Origin: Sandaracinus sp.
Lineage (GTDB): Bacteria > Myxococcota_A > Polyangia > Polyangiales > Houyiibacteriaceae
Assembly: GCA_020633125.1 (NCBI GenBank)
Contig: JACKEH010000011.1
Span: forward strand, 57,091 to 121,090
Length of the DNA stretch: 64,000 nt
Direction: 5' to 3'
Shown here: positions 1 through 10,408 of the stretch, piece after piece
Position numbering within the stretch: position 1 is the stretch's first letter
Layout: every line of letters begins with the position of its first letter
The notes under the pieces: generated by a model
Seen by the model: only the letters and a program-made list of their open reading frames with translations
Told to the model about the DNA's origin: nothing
The model's database searches: none
Made by a program: the position numbers and the translations under genes

Positions 1-33
1 AAACGCGTGGTTTCGAGGACGTTTCGACGGTCT

Positions 34-507
34 TCAGTCCGGCTTCGGCTCGAAGCGAATCGCACCGGCCGGGAGGAAGTAGACGATGTCCATCACGCCG
101 CCTTCGACGCTCGGCACGTGCCAGCTGCCCGGCGGGTACACGGTCCAGCCTTCGGGGGCGCCGTCGAAACGGGGGTCGCCCGAGACTGTGAAGCAGAGAT
201 CGATCTCGCCGTTCGGGTGGGTGTGTCCGGGGCCGGGACGGTCCATGTGCACGACGTCGACCGACACGTCGCCTTCGCCGCTCGCTTTTCGCGGACGCGA
301 GAAACGAATCCCGCCGGCTTCGCGCTCCGCGAGCCAGCGCTCCTCGACCCCCTGACGGACCAACGCGCGCAGCGCGATCATCGTGTCGCCGTCCATCGGA
401 AACTCGGCGTCCAAGGTCGCCTTTGCGGCGATGGGATCGTTCACGTCGAGCGTGCGCGCGAGGTCGAGGAGGGGAGCGAGGCGGTCGAGGAAGAGTTCGA
501 GGCTCAT
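34..507 (-). CDS. DUF4863 family protein (4-hydroxylaminobenzoate lyase-like)
   Basis: A 157-residue soluble protein with no signal peptide. The N-terminal half is helical. The C-terminal half is cupin-like, with GPGHTHPNGEIDLCF, a PPGSWHVP motif and a closing YFLPAGAIRF strand. This resembles the DUF4863 family, whose characterised member PnbB converts 4-hydroxylaminobenzoate to protocatechuate. Family membership comes from recognition of these motifs; the substrate here is inferred and no aromatic-degradation genes are nearby. The open frame extends upstream to 798, but that part is Arg-rich low-complexity coding, so the ATG at 507 opening MSLELFLDRL is preferred. It is divergent from the beta-helix lipoprotein gene, with about 140 bp between them. 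Confidence 0.7.
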   Translation of the reverse strand: MSLELFLDRLAPLLDLARTLDVNDPIAAKATLDAEFPMDGDTMIALRALVRQGVEERWLAEREAGGIRFSRPRKASGEGDVSVDVVHMDRPGPGHTHPNGEIDLCFTVSGDPRFDGAPEGWTVYPPGSWHVPSVEGGVMDIVYFLPAGAIRFEPKPD

Positions 508-650
508 GGCAGGGCGTTGGTAATACGGCGCTCGGCGCGGGTCCGAGAGGCTTCTCTCACGCCGGGCGGAGGTACGGCGCGTCTTGCTGCTCCGTCGCGC
601 GAGCCGGCCGAGGCTGTTGAATCTCGAAGGTGAGAGGCATTCTCCCGAGC

Positions 651-2118
651 ATGAAACGAACGTGGCTCGTTCTCTTGCTCGCCCTCTTCGCCTGTGGGGA
701 CGACGACGTCTCGTCGGCGGACGCGTCGACGCGTGGAACCGACGCGGGTCCGCGACGGGACGGTTCGGTCGACCCCGTCGACGCCGGCAACCCATCACGG
801 GACGCGACGATCGAAGACGCGGGAGGACCGACGCCGGTCGCGACCTGTGTCGAGCGTTCCGCGGCCATCGAGGCTTCCACGGGGACCACGATTCGGGTGG
901 CGCCCGCCGACGACGGACGAGTCACGGTCGATGGCGCGACGCGCACGTTGCGCGAGGTCGTCTCGTCGGCGGCGGAGGGCACGACGATCCTGCTCGAAGA
1001 CGGCATGTACGTGCTGCCGGAGGCGGCGGAGGGATCGTACACCGGGCTCTACTTCCGCACGCCGAACGTGACGATGCGGAGCGCTTCCGGGAACGCGGCC
1101 GCCGTCGTGATCGACTCCGCGTACCGGCTGCACGGCGGGAGCACCGCGCCGATCACGATCGACGCCCCCGGCGTGGTGCTCGCGAGCTTCACCGTGCGCC
1201 GCTCCGTCTTCCACCTCGTGCACCTCTGGAAAGACGCCGACCGCGTGGTCGTGCACGACGTGCGCATGCTCGACGGCGGGCAGCAGTTCCTGAAGTCGAG
1301 CCCGGGCGACGGACAGAACGTCGACGACGTCGAGGTGAGCTGCAGCCTCTTCGAGATGAGCGACGAAGGTCGCGACAACGCGTGGGGCTACGGGCCCTCC
1401 GACTGGAAACACGCGTTGCTACACGGGCGGGATCGACACGCACGACGCGCGCCGCTGGCACGTTCACGACAGCGTGTTCCGAGGCATCTACTGCAACGCG
1501 ACCGGCACCCGGCATCCCGCGCACGGTCGCGCGGGCGATCAGCGCGGCGGCATGACCTACCTCGGCGGCCTGGCAGAGCACGCGATTCACATGTGGGACG
1601 CCGAGGACGGCGGTGGCCACGTGATCGAGCGCAACGTGATCGCGAACTGCGCGCGTGGCATCGGTCTCGGTCTGCAGGCCGAGGTCCACGACACCGTGAT
1701 CGTCAACAACACGGTGTTCAGCGAGCACGCGGGGAGCGGCGAGCACGACGTCGGCATCGTCGTCGAGCGCGCGCACGACACCCGCGTCGAGCACAACACG
1801 GTGTTCTTCTCGTCGCCCGAGGCGTACGCCAATGGGATCGAATACCGCTGGGGCTCGACCTCGAACCTCACGCTCACGAACAACCTGACGAATCGCCTGA
1901 TTCGTGCGCGGGACGGCGCGACGGGAACGCTCGCGGGCAACGTGACGGACGCGGAAGCCGCGGACTTCGTCGACGCGGCGGCCGCAGACCTCCACCTCGC
2001 GCGTTGCGACCTCGACGGGATCGCCGGCGCCGGCGCGACGAGCGGGGTGGCCGACGATCTCGACGGAGACGCACGAGCCGCGACGCCCGACGTGGGCGCC
2101 GACGAGTGCGTCGAGTGA
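651..2118 (+). pseudogene. Secreted right-handed parallel beta-helix lipoprotein, frameshifted
   Basis: The product starts MKRTWLVLLLALFACGDDD, a lipoprotein signal with its Cys in LFAC, followed by an Asp-rich linker. The body has the repeating hydrophobic rungs of a parallel beta-helix (VTMRS, VVLASFTVRRS, HDVRMLDGG, IERNVIANC, VIVNNTVF, VEHNTVFF), as in pectate-lyase-like and 'right-handed beta helix region' proteins. The reading frame breaks at the TT of 1416-1417. Before it the protein reads YGPSDWKHA; dropping one T continues CYTGGIDTHDARRWHVHDSVFRGIYCN to the stop at 2118. One inserted base therefore separates two halves that still match each other. The ATG at 651 is chosen because it places the lipobox correctly. 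Function is unknown; such folds often bind or cleave polysaccharide. Whether the shift is genuine or a sequence error cannot be decided here. Confidence 0.7.
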
Positions 2119-2138
2119 CGGCGCGTGCGCGTCAAAAA

Positions 2139-2182
2139 AAGAATGGAGCCCTGCCGCCACGAGGCTGCAGGGCTCCATTCTT
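2139..2182 (-). terminator. Rho-independent terminator of the EEP-domain gene
   Basis: A perfect 15-bp stem (AGAATGGAGCCCTGC at 2140-2154 paired with 2167-2181) is followed on the minus strand by seven Ts (2134-2140). It lies 13 bases beyond the minus-strand stop at 2195. It also sits just past the plus-strand stop at 2118, so it may serve both convergent genes. Confidence 0.85.
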
Positions 2183-2194
2183 CGAGGTGTCGCT

Positions 2195-5100
2195 TCACTC
2201 GGTCGCGATGCAGACGACGAGGTTCGGCTTCTCCAATCGCGTCTGGTGACACACCGGGTCGCTCGAGAAGAAGGGCATGGGGCCCTCCCAATCGTCCGGC
2301 GCCTCGCCCGTTTGGGCCACGCGGACGTCCCACGTCCCCATTCGCCAATCCACCACGAACTGCGCGTCTCTTCCGGGGTTCACGGTTGTCAGGTGATCGT
2401 CGGCACCCGTCCGGCGATCGGCGAGGTCGTCGTCCCAGAGCTCGATCGTCAGCGCATGCTCCAAAGAGCTCCCGGCGGGCACCGGCGTCGTGTAGCTCCA
2501 GTCGTCGATGCAGGGACCGTCGGCGGTCGAGAGCGACCAACCCGAGCAGATCGCACGCTGATTGCGTGCGGGTGCGGCAACGGGCGTGGTGCTGCCCGGC
2601 GCGAGGGCCTCACCAGCGAGCATCACGTAGGGGTCGAGCGGGCGGCAGAGGTTGCCCATGCAGTCCGTCGTGCCCGAGGCGTCCATGCTGGCCACGCGGA
2701 TGTCCAACGTGTGGTCGACGCCCCGGTGGTAGCGGCCGGGGATGCGAAGCGGCGTGAGCTCGAAGCGCGCGGCCACCGGGCGATGGTCGGAGAGACGGCC
2801 CGTCGTCGACGTTCCGTCGTAGCCCCACGGCGTTCGGTATCGGAAGTCGGCGAGCGCGCAGAGGTGCTCGTTCGCATCCGCGTTGGAGGGGAAGAGAGGT
2901 TCCCAGATCGTTCCTTCGGAGCGCGTCAGAAGGTAGCCGGGCGGATCGTCCGACTCCGTCGGGTGCGCGGGGGGACGAATCAGGATGTAGTCCAGGCGGT
3001 CGTCTTCGACGTTGTCGCAGCTCCACGTCGAGCAGCCGTCGACCACGTCGGTGCCGTCGGCGCGCCAGTCCCGGGACTTGAGTCGCTTCCCGATGCTCGT
3101 GCCGTGCCCACACGAGCTCCAGTCGTACTGACTCTCTTCGCGGGCCACGTCGCCGTGGTCGATGGCCCACGGGAACACGTTGGGATACGGCGTGATCGTG
3201 TCGTCGGCCGGCGTGGTGCTGTCAGGAGGGGTGATTCGAAGCTCGTCGAGGATGGCGCCGTACAACGGATTTCGCACGGAGCCGGACGGGCTGAGCAATC
3301 GACGACCGTCGACGTTGAAGTCACCGGCGATCAGCGCGGGCTGGTCTCGGCGCTCGCCCACCGCTCGGTCGACGAACTCGCCCAGCTCACGAAGCTGCGA
3401 CGCCGTGACCTCTTCGGGGGTGCGCAGGCCGCAGAACGCGGTGTTCGCTTGGAGAGCCGTGATGGCTGCCGCGCAGACCACGGGTGCGGGAACGAGTGGA
3501 ATCTCGGGGCTGCCGCATTGCGCGAGCAGGCCTGCCCAGACCGCCGCGAGCTCGGTGTCCGACAGTTGGCAGATGGTCGGGTTCCTCGCTTGCAGGTGCG
3601 TGTTGAAGACGTCGACGTACATCTCGGTCGTCGGCGCGGACGGGCAGGACGAAGGGAGGCGGAGGAAGGCGTCGGCAACGCACAGGCCGGGCTCGTGCAC
3701 CCGGTCGTCGGCGGAGGCGGCGCATTCCGGCGACAGATCACGCGCGTTGGGGGTCCGAAGCGCCAGACGCACCCACTGGGCGCCCTTCGGCTTCAGAGCA
3801 GTCTTCGCCCACACAATCCGAGTAGACGATGTGGTCGCGACCGATCGCGGGAACTTCGTCGCGATGAAGATCCCCGCGTGGTGATCGCCCAGCAGCGCTC
3901 CGCCCATCTCGCGGAAGAAGCTCGCGGGAGGCGCGGCCGGGCCGACCAGGTGCCAGGGCTCGAGCCCGGCGGCGCTTCGACGCTCGTTCACCAGCGAGAG
4001 CAGCCCTCGGCGTCCGAGATTTGCCAGACCTCCTGGAAGCGCGACGATGTCGTATTCCCAAATCAGGTCGGCGTGCTCGGACAGCGGAAGGTGCTCGAAC
4101 GTGCCGCCGGCGAGCGCATCGCTCCGCGCCTTCGCCCCAACGCGCGAGATTCCAGGTCAGGAAGCTGAACGGGACTCCCTCGGGTCGTCCGAAGAGCAAG
4201 GAGACTTGCTTGGTGCGATCGAGGAGCGCGGTGGAGAGCGCCGAGGCTCCCACGGAGAGCTCCTCGGGCAGCGTGGCCTGTCCGCTCGCGTCGGCGATGG
4301 CGATGCCGATCCCCGGAAGGAGCCCTGTCGCCGGTGGCACGAATGCCGAGGCCGGGAGCGTGATCGACATCTCCAAGTTGCAGCGGCGCAATCCCGGACC
4401 GCCGTCGACACATCCGCCGGTGGCGGCTTGGAACGAGGAGTCGACCGGAATCGATTCCCAACGCGTGACGCCTCCGAGGCTCACCGCGCGACGCATCGTT
4501 CGCTCGCCTGACTCGACCGTCGCCGCGTAGACGCGGTCGTTGTCACGAAGCGTCGCGGGATCGGTGGCCCAACGGTCGTAGTCGACCACGACCGCGAGGG
4601 GAGTCGCAGGAGGGGTGTACGTGGTCGACGGGGGGACGACGGCAGCGGAAGCACGACCTCGTGGAAGAAGAGTCGCAGGCGACGGCTCTGGTCGACCGTC
4701 GCGAAGACGTGGCCGTGACCGTCACGCGCCATTGCGCTCGGGAGTGGAGCTCGACAGCGCCCCAATACTCTTCCGGCGAGCGCACCCGTCGATGGCGAAG
4801 GGCGTGGTCGCGCGCGGCGGCACGTTGACGCAATCGAGTGGCTCGACGCCCTGATTGCACGTGTCCGAGCGCGGCACGCGTCCGACGGGACCGGAAGGCA
4901 TCGTGCATCGATCGTCGACGAGCCCGTTGCAATCGTCGTCGCGACCATCGCACGTGGTGTCCGAGCTCGCGCAACCTCGGAAGGCCGAGTCTTGGATTCG
5001 GACCACCGGGGACACGCTCGACAAGCAGGCTTGCAGGTCGCGCGCGCTGCTCGCGTCGCGCACGTAGCAGGCGGAGCTCGAAGCGAAGATGTTCTCCCGG

Positions 5101-5467
5101 AAGCTATACAGGTCGTACCAACTCGCCGTGGCAGAGCGACGGGCTTGTGCTTTCGCGTAGAGCCGTCGGCCTGCGATCCCTCTTGCCGCCAATAGGAGGG
5201 CAGGGAGGTTCGCGGAATCACGACACCCAATAGTGCCAAGTCGATCCGAGCTGGGAGTACGCGTAGGTGCCGCTTCGCGTGCTTCCGACCCGCACCCACC
5301 GACCGGAGGGTTCCTGGAGGAGGATCTGCACCTCTTCGTTCGGCCTCTCGAGGTAGCCCGACAAACGCAGATCAGAGGTGGGGCTCACGACCTGGCCGTC
5401 GAACGGGCTGGTTTATACACGCCGACGCCAGCAGCGCCGCGATCAAGGGAAGGATGGGACGTTTCAT
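2195..5467 (-). pseudogene. Secreted endonuclease/exonuclease/phosphatase-family lipoprotein, multiply frameshifted
   Basis: The start MKRPILPLIAALLASAC is a lipoprotein signal. Joining the frames gives an N-terminal part (DLRLSGYLERPNEEVQILLQEPSGRW), a DDDCNGLVDD putative metal-binding motif of the MopE type, then an endonuclease/exonuclease/phosphatase fold: FLTWNLARWG, FNTHLQAR, LIAGDFNVDGR, RLDYILI and LSDHRPVAARF. A beta-rich C-terminal domain ends near GTWDVRVAQTG. Breaks occur near 5401, 5220, 5145, 4775, 4735, 4635, 4115, 4026 and 4000, nearly all of one base. At 4026 removing one C turns IVALPGG into IVALQEVW, which restores the catalytic Glu motif. The last 598 residues (3991 to 2195) are continuous. 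The start overlaps the stop of the upstream lipoprotein gene (TGATG), so the two form an operon. The retained motifs imply recent breakage or sequence error rather than an old relic. Confidence 0.65.
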
Positions 5468-6108
5468 CAGAAGGCCTCGGGAAGAAGGGAGGACAGATCG
5501 GAGAGCGACGCCTCGCAGGGGAAGCGCGCGCAGGGGATTCGGCGAGGGTCGACGGGTCGACGTCGGCGCCGCAGAGGGCGCGGGCGAGGAGGTCGACCCG
5601 GGTGGCGGGCTCGTCGGACAACGCTCGCGACGAGCGGCGGCGATGTCGGGGGCGAGCCGAAGGGCGCACGGCTCAGCAGGCGAGGGCGTGGTCAGGAAGA
5701 CGTGACCTGGTTCGTTCTGCGCCGGCAGACGCGCGTGCCACGAACGCCCTCGGTGTTCGGTCTCGAGGAGCTGAACACCTTCGGCGCCTTGCCAGGCCAA
5801 TGCGACTCCTTCGGGGACTTCGACGTCTTCTGGCCACGCGTCCTCCGCGTGCAGCGTCAGCTCGCGTGGCTCGTCGCTCGCCGAGAGCTCGAACGCGGGG
5901 CCGACGACCCGATCACCAAGGGAGGGAGGAATCGTGGCGAGCAGGGGCGCTTCGACGAGCTCCGCCCCACGGCGTGCTTCCAGGATCGGGCGCGCGTTTC
6001 GAGGTCGGGCGTCGAGCCCGTTCCTCCCGGTCCGGAGCAAGCGGCGGCCGCGAAGATGGACGGAATGAGGCACCATCTCAATGCCGACTGAGTTGCCGTG
6101 AGTCGCAT
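5467..6108 (-). pseudogene. Small lipoprotein of unknown function, frameshifted
   Basis: The product begins MRLTATQSALRWCLIPSIFAAAACSGPGG, with the lipid-attachment Cys in AAAC. Coherent protein sequence resumes after three shifts, near 5997, 5630 and 5540. The second segment runs from ILEARRGAELVEAPLLATIPP to LRLAPDIAAARRE, the third is ALSDEPATRVDLLARALCGADVDPSTLAESPARA, and the last is FPCEASLSDLSSLLPEAF with a TGA overlapping the next gene's ATG. The middle segment (ELSASDEPRELTLHAEDAWPEDVEVPEG) looks like a beta-sandwich domain. The family is not recognised. It is co-transcribed with the nuclease-like gene, which suggests one secreted pair. Confidence 0.55.
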
Positions 6109-6394
6109 GCCGTATCGACTACTTCGAGTCGTTCTTGGCGGCGAGCCGACTCACCTGGGCATGATTTGGCAGATCCGTCACATGGCGCGCGGACGGTCGA
6201 AATTGAGACGGTTATGGCGCTGTTGTGGTCCGCGGTGACTCCGTCGTGCGTCCGCGGAAGCGCAGAGGGCCTGGGCGGGATTTGGCCGTTCTATCGGCCT
6301 AGCGTGTCAGAGACGTGAGAGGTCACTCGTGAAGAGGTCGCACGTGGCGCCGTCCATCGTCGGTCGTCGGCGCTGCGGCTTGGGGGCACCAAAA
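6109..6394. other. Intergenic region, no gene seen
   Basis: About 290 bases between the start of the small lipoprotein gene and the terminator of the IgGFc-like gene. No frame here shows protein-like composition, and no tRNA-like fold was found. It should carry the promoter of the 6108-to-2195 operon, but no clear -35/-10 pair stands out. Confidence 0.4.
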
Positions 6395-6429
6395 GAAAAG
6401 GGGCGCACCCGAAGGCGCGCCCCTTTTGC
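6395..6429 (-). terminator. Terminator of the IgGFc-binding-like gene
   Basis: AAAAGGGGCGC (6397-6407) pairs with GCGCCCCTTTT (6416-6426) around a short loop. The A-rich left arm reads as a T-run on the minus strand. The minus-strand stop is at 6445, 16 bases upstream. Confidence 0.8.
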
Positions 6430-6444
6430 CTCGTGCCGACGCCT

Positions 6445-8414
6445 TCAGATCAGAAGGATCTCTTCGAGGTTCAACCCCGCCGGGTACGCGTACGAGGTGA
6501 AGAGGCCCATGCCGAACACTAGGACGCCGAACGGGTCACTCGACTCCATTCGGTGGGTCCCGCCGCTGATCGGGACGATGCCGGTCTCGCGATCGCCGCC
6601 CGCGGTCCAGGTCGGGTTGATGGGACTGCCATCCAGCGTGATCGATTGACCCGGACTGCGAATCACGAGGATGTAGTTCTGGCCGTCCGTGCTGGCGTTG
6701 TACGAAGTGGGCGCCACGAAGGTGTAGTCCCGCCGGAACTGCTCGCGCGGCGGCACGATCAGCATGGCTGGGTCGCCTCGATCTGCTTCGGGTTCGGAGG
6801 CCTGTTGCCCCACGAGAAACTGGGAGACCAGGATGCCCCGGTCGGCCGACACCTGGGCCGGCGAGGTGATCGAAAGCTCTCGCCACTGCCCAGCGCTGAG
6901 CGCCAATGTACTCACACCGTCCTGAGTCGGCGTGATCGTGATGTTGGTGTCCGCAAGTGCGGCGGTGATACGAAGCCGATTGACGTTCTGACCAGAGGGG
7001 TCCGCCATGGGCGCCGTGTTGAAGTTGGTTCCCCACGTCTCGAGCGGAGGGAGCTGCGACTCGATGTGATCGCACGCAAAGCGGTCGTATGGGACGAACG
7101 CGCAAAGGTGTCCGCCGAACGCGACCAGAGGACGGTTCGCGGTGATCGTCGAGCCTGAGATGTCGAACTCGGCTTCGCTGCAATACTCCAGGGCGAGCTC
7201 GCACGCCGGCTCGGAGCAGTCGTCGGGGAAGCCGAGGCTCTCCCGTCGGTAGCCGGGTCGACCCGGGCCGCAGTCCTGCGGAGGCGTCGCTCCGACGACA
7301 TGGACGACTTCGCCTCGCGCGAGGGTGAAGCTCAGCGTGCCTCCTCTCGACGTCGCGGGGAATCGTCCGGACGCGTCTGCCAGCACGTTCGTCGAAAGCC
7401 CGATCGAAACCTGCGTGGGCTCGGGAGTCATCCCGACCAGAACCAAGTAGCTGGGCACCTTCGACGGCTGCCGCTGTCGAACCACCGGCCGGCGAATGTT
7501 GCCGAGGAGATCCCGTTGAGGGGACTCCTGCGTGAGGGAGTACGCTTGGTAGGCAGTCGCGACGTAGCGCCCGGTCATCGCGTGAGCGGGGAGCAACAGC
7601 GACGCATCGTTCGTATACGAGTAGTCCGGCTGGCCGAAGCTCAGGTCGAGGAAGTCCGTCACCGTTCGTCCATTGTCGTACTCGAAGGGTTGAACTGCGC
7701 GACGGTGACCGGACGATCGCTCAACACGCGGTAGGCGCCGTTCGCGGTCGTGCGGCTCGACGGCGAGGCGAAGTCGTACGCGTCGCTCACACCTTCGATC
7801 CATGGGAGCACGATGTCGCGAACGCCGTTGGCGTCGACGCTTTGCGACGCGACCATCGAGGTGCCTCGGAAGACTCGGACGTTCGTCGACACATCGTTCG
7901 GGTTGGCGACGACGATTCGGAAGTCGTAGCGGTCGGGGAACGTCTCGTCGTTCGCCATCGGAACGGCCCAGTACTCGCACCCCACGTTCGAGCGCGTCGA
8001 CTCGGCCTCGGCGCACGCGTCCGAGCAGAAGCCCGAACCGCCACAGGTCGAGCCGAACTCGGCGCAGTCACGGCCGGTCACGAAGCCCGTGCCGTCGGGC
8101 GAGCAGACCATCGAGACGTTGCCGTCACAGCGACGCTGACCGGGCATGCACGCGACGCAGCCTTCGGTCGGGCTGCATGCCGCGGGGCAGACCTCTTCGT
8201 TCAGTCGGCTGACCCCGTCGTCGGCGCAGAGGTAGCGCGTGCTGCCTGCGCACGCGTACTGGCCGGGGGTGCAACCGGGCGGGCCGGAGTCGACGCCGGG
8301 CATCGAGCCGTCCGTTCCAGGCATGCCGGAGTCGCGGCCGACCACCGGGCGGTCGTCGTCGCCACAGCCGACGAAGAGCGCGGATGCCACCGCGCAAAGA
8401 AGCAAAGTGCGCAC
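6445..8414 (-). pseudogene. IgGFc-binding-like secreted lipoprotein, one frameshift
   Basis: The GTG at 8414 lies six bases after AGGAGGG and opens MRTLLLCAVASALFVGCGDDD, a lipoprotein signal. An Asp/Gly linker follows, then Cys-rich repeats (CTPGQYACAGSTRYLC, CMPGQRRCDGNVSMVC). A large C-terminal domain contains VTVAQFNP, YSYTNDASLLLPAHAMTG, RPLVAFGGHLCAFVP, LETWGTNF and DPFGVLVFGMG, the hallmarks of the bacterial IgGFc-binding N-terminal-like domain. That domain is common in myxobacterial exported proteins and is presumably adhesive. Near 7686 the upstream frame ends VTVAQFNPSSTTMDER with a TGA. Restoring one C in the run AACCC gives FNPFEYDNGRTVTDF and continues to the stop at 6445. Total length once joined is about 655 residues. 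Confidence 0.75.
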
Positions 8415-8647
8415 GAAGTTCCCTCCTGAATCCACCGCGCCGCCGTCGCGACGCGCCACGGCCGCGCACGGTAGTGGATCGAAACGGGCCTGTCACTTCG
8501 TGCGCACGGCTCGTACGCCTCTTCTCACACTCCCCGACCCCGAGGGGTTTGGCTCGTGTTTCCTGGGCGTTTCGGAGGGACGCGGCGGCCCATGGGGTAG
8601 GGCGGCTCGTGGCTCACCACGGCTCACCCCGCCTCACGTTCCAGCGC

Positions 8648-10153
8648 TCACTCGGCGGCTTCGCTCGTCTCGGCTTCCGGCTGCCAACGCAGCACGGGGT
8701 GGCGCGCGGCCTTCGTCTCGTCGAGGCGGCGCAGGCGCGTCAGGTGCGGCGCGGCCTTCACCTTGTCGGGCTCCGCGAAGGCTTCGCGCGAGATCTGGGC
8801 CATCGCGTCGACGAACTCGTCGAGCGTCGCCTTGGTCTCGTTCTCGGTCGGCTCGATGAGCATCGCGCCCTTCACGACGAGCGGGAAGTACACGGTGGGC
8901 GGGTGGAAGCCGAAGTCGATGAGGCGCTTGGCGACGTCCATCGTCGTCACGTGCGCTTCCTTGAGGTGCTTGTCGCTGATCACGACCTCGTGCATGCAGG
9001 TCGTGTCGTAGGCGACGTGCCAGGTCTCGCCGAGCGCGACGCGCAGGTAGTTCGCGTTGAGCACCGCGAGCTCGGTCGCGCGCTTGAGGCCTTCGGCGCC
9101 CATCTCGCGCAGGTACGTGTAGGCACGCACCATCATGCCGAAGTTGCCGTGGTAGCTCCGCAGGCGGCCGACGCTCTTCGGGCGGCTCGCGTAGTCGAGG
9201 GCGAAGGTGCCGTCCTCGCGCTTTTCGACCACCGGCACCGGCGCGTAGGGATCGAGGATCTGCTTGTAGCCGACCGGACCGCAGCCCGGGCCGCCGCCGC
9301 CGTGCGGGGTGGTGAAGGTCTTGTGCAGGTTGAACTGCATCACGTCGACGCCGAGGTCGCCGGGGCGCGCCCAGCCCATGAGCGCGTTGAGGTTCGCGCC
9401 GTCGCCGTACACGAGCCCGCCCTTGGCGTGAATCATGTCCGCGATCGTCTTGAGCTCACGCTCGAAGAGCCCGACCGTGTTCGGGTTCGTGATCATGATC
9501 GCCGCGACGTCGTCGTCGATGAAGGGCGCGACCATCTCGGCATGCACGACGCCGTCGTCGCCGGCGGGGAAGGGCACCGCGTCGAGGCCGTTGGCGGCGC
9601 AGCTCGCGGGGTTCGTGCCGTGCGCGGTGACGGGGATGAGCACCTTGCGCGGGCTGCGGCCCTGGTCCTTGTGGTACGCGCGAATCATCGCGAGGCCGGC
9701 GTACTCGCCCTGCGCGCCCGCGGCGGGGTGAAGCGAGACGCGGTCCATGCCGCAGACCTCGGCGAGGCCACGCTCGAGGCGCCACATCAGCTCGAGGGCG
9801 CCCTGAATCGTGTGCTGCGGCGCGAGCGGATGAAGACGCGCGAAGCCCGGCAGGCGCGCGGCCCACTCGTTGACCTTCGGGTTGTACTTCATCGTGCACG
9901 ACCCGAGCGGGTACATGCCCTTGTCGATCGCGAAGTTCTGCTGGCTCAGGCGCACGTAGTGCCGGAACGCCTCGGGCTCGCTGAGCTCCGGGAGCGGCGC
10001 GGCGGACTTTCGGGCGTGCTTGCCGAGCGCCTTGGCGGGGTCGACCCGCGGGACGTCGATCGGAGCCTTGGAGACGCCACTGCGTCCGGGGGCACCCTGC
10101 TCGAAGAGGAGGGGCGTGCTGTGCTCGAGACCCTGCTGCGCGGAACCGGCCAC
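8648..10153 (-). CDS. gcvPB: Glycine dehydrogenase (aminomethyl-transferring) subunit 2
   Basis: A 501-residue PLP enzyme, the usual length of the C-terminal P-protein subunit. The N-terminus carries YPLGSCTMKYNPK, and the PLP lysine is K278 in NLHKTFTTPHGGGGPG. Other conserved stretches are HPAAGAQGEYAG, TAHGTNPAS, YGDGANLNALMG and MHEVVISD. With subunit 1 it forms the P-protein of the glycine cleavage system, decarboxylating glycine and passing the aminomethyl group to the lipoyl H-protein in the cytoplasm. No gcvPA, gcvT or gcvH is visible in this window, so the partners lie elsewhere. The gene stands alone on the minus strand; the ATG at 10153 gives a typical N-terminus. Confidence 0.95.
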   Translation of the reverse strand: MAGSAQQGLEHSTPLLFEQGAPGRSGVSKAPIDVPRVDPAKALGKHARKSAAPLPELSEPEAFRHYVRLSQQNFAIDKGMYPLGSCTMKYNPKVNEWAARLPGFARLHPLAPQHTIQGALELMWRLERGLAEVCGMDRVSLHPAAGAQGEYAGLAMIRAYHKDQGRSPRKVLIPVTAHGTNPASCAANGLDAVPFPAGDDGVVHAEMVAPFIDDDVAAIMITNPNTVGLFERELKTIADMIHAKGGLVYGDGANLNALMGWARPGDLGVDVMQFNLHKTFTTPHGGGGPGCGPVGYKQILDPYAPVPVVEKREDGTFALDYASRPKSVGRLRSYHGNFGMMVRAYTYLREMGAEGLKRATELAVLNANYLRVALGETWHVAYDTTCMHEVVISDKHLKEAHVTTMDVAKRLIDFGFHPPTVYFPLVVKGAMLIEPTENETKATLDEFVDAMAQISREAFAEPDKVKAAPHLTRLRRLDETKAARHPVLRWQPEAETSEAAE

Positions 10154-10365
10154 GGAAACCTCCGGCGGGACCGGCTGGGGGTCCCGAAACGCGCGCGAAC
10201 CTAGCAGCCCCCGGGAGGGGTTCCAACGCTCAGCGCCGCCGGCCGGTCGATTGCGGGCTCGGGCGGGTGCGAGCTCGGCGAACGGCAGGCGCTCGAGGTG
10301 CGGCGTTCTGGGCGATCGAGAGGCGCCGGAAGGAGGGATTACCGAGGTTTTCCCCCAGAAACGAC

Positions 10366-10392
10366 GAAAGGCGGGCTCGGGGCCCGCCTCTC
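10366..10392 (-). terminator. Terminator of the 177-residue lipoprotein gene
   Basis: GGCGGGC (10370-10376) pairs with GCCCGCC (10382-10388). On the minus strand the hairpin is followed by TTTCGTCGTTTC. It lies 17 bases past the stop at 10409. Confidence 0.65.
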
Positions 10393-10408
10393 GATGTGAA
10401 CGTCCGCT

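Noticed and set aside
1..33. End of a gene at the left edge
   Set aside because: Only 33 bases before the DUF4863 stop, with no supportable frame.
6109..6394. Possible tRNA or small RNA gene in the spacer
   Set aside because: No cloverleaf, CCA end or conserved arm sequences could be drawn.
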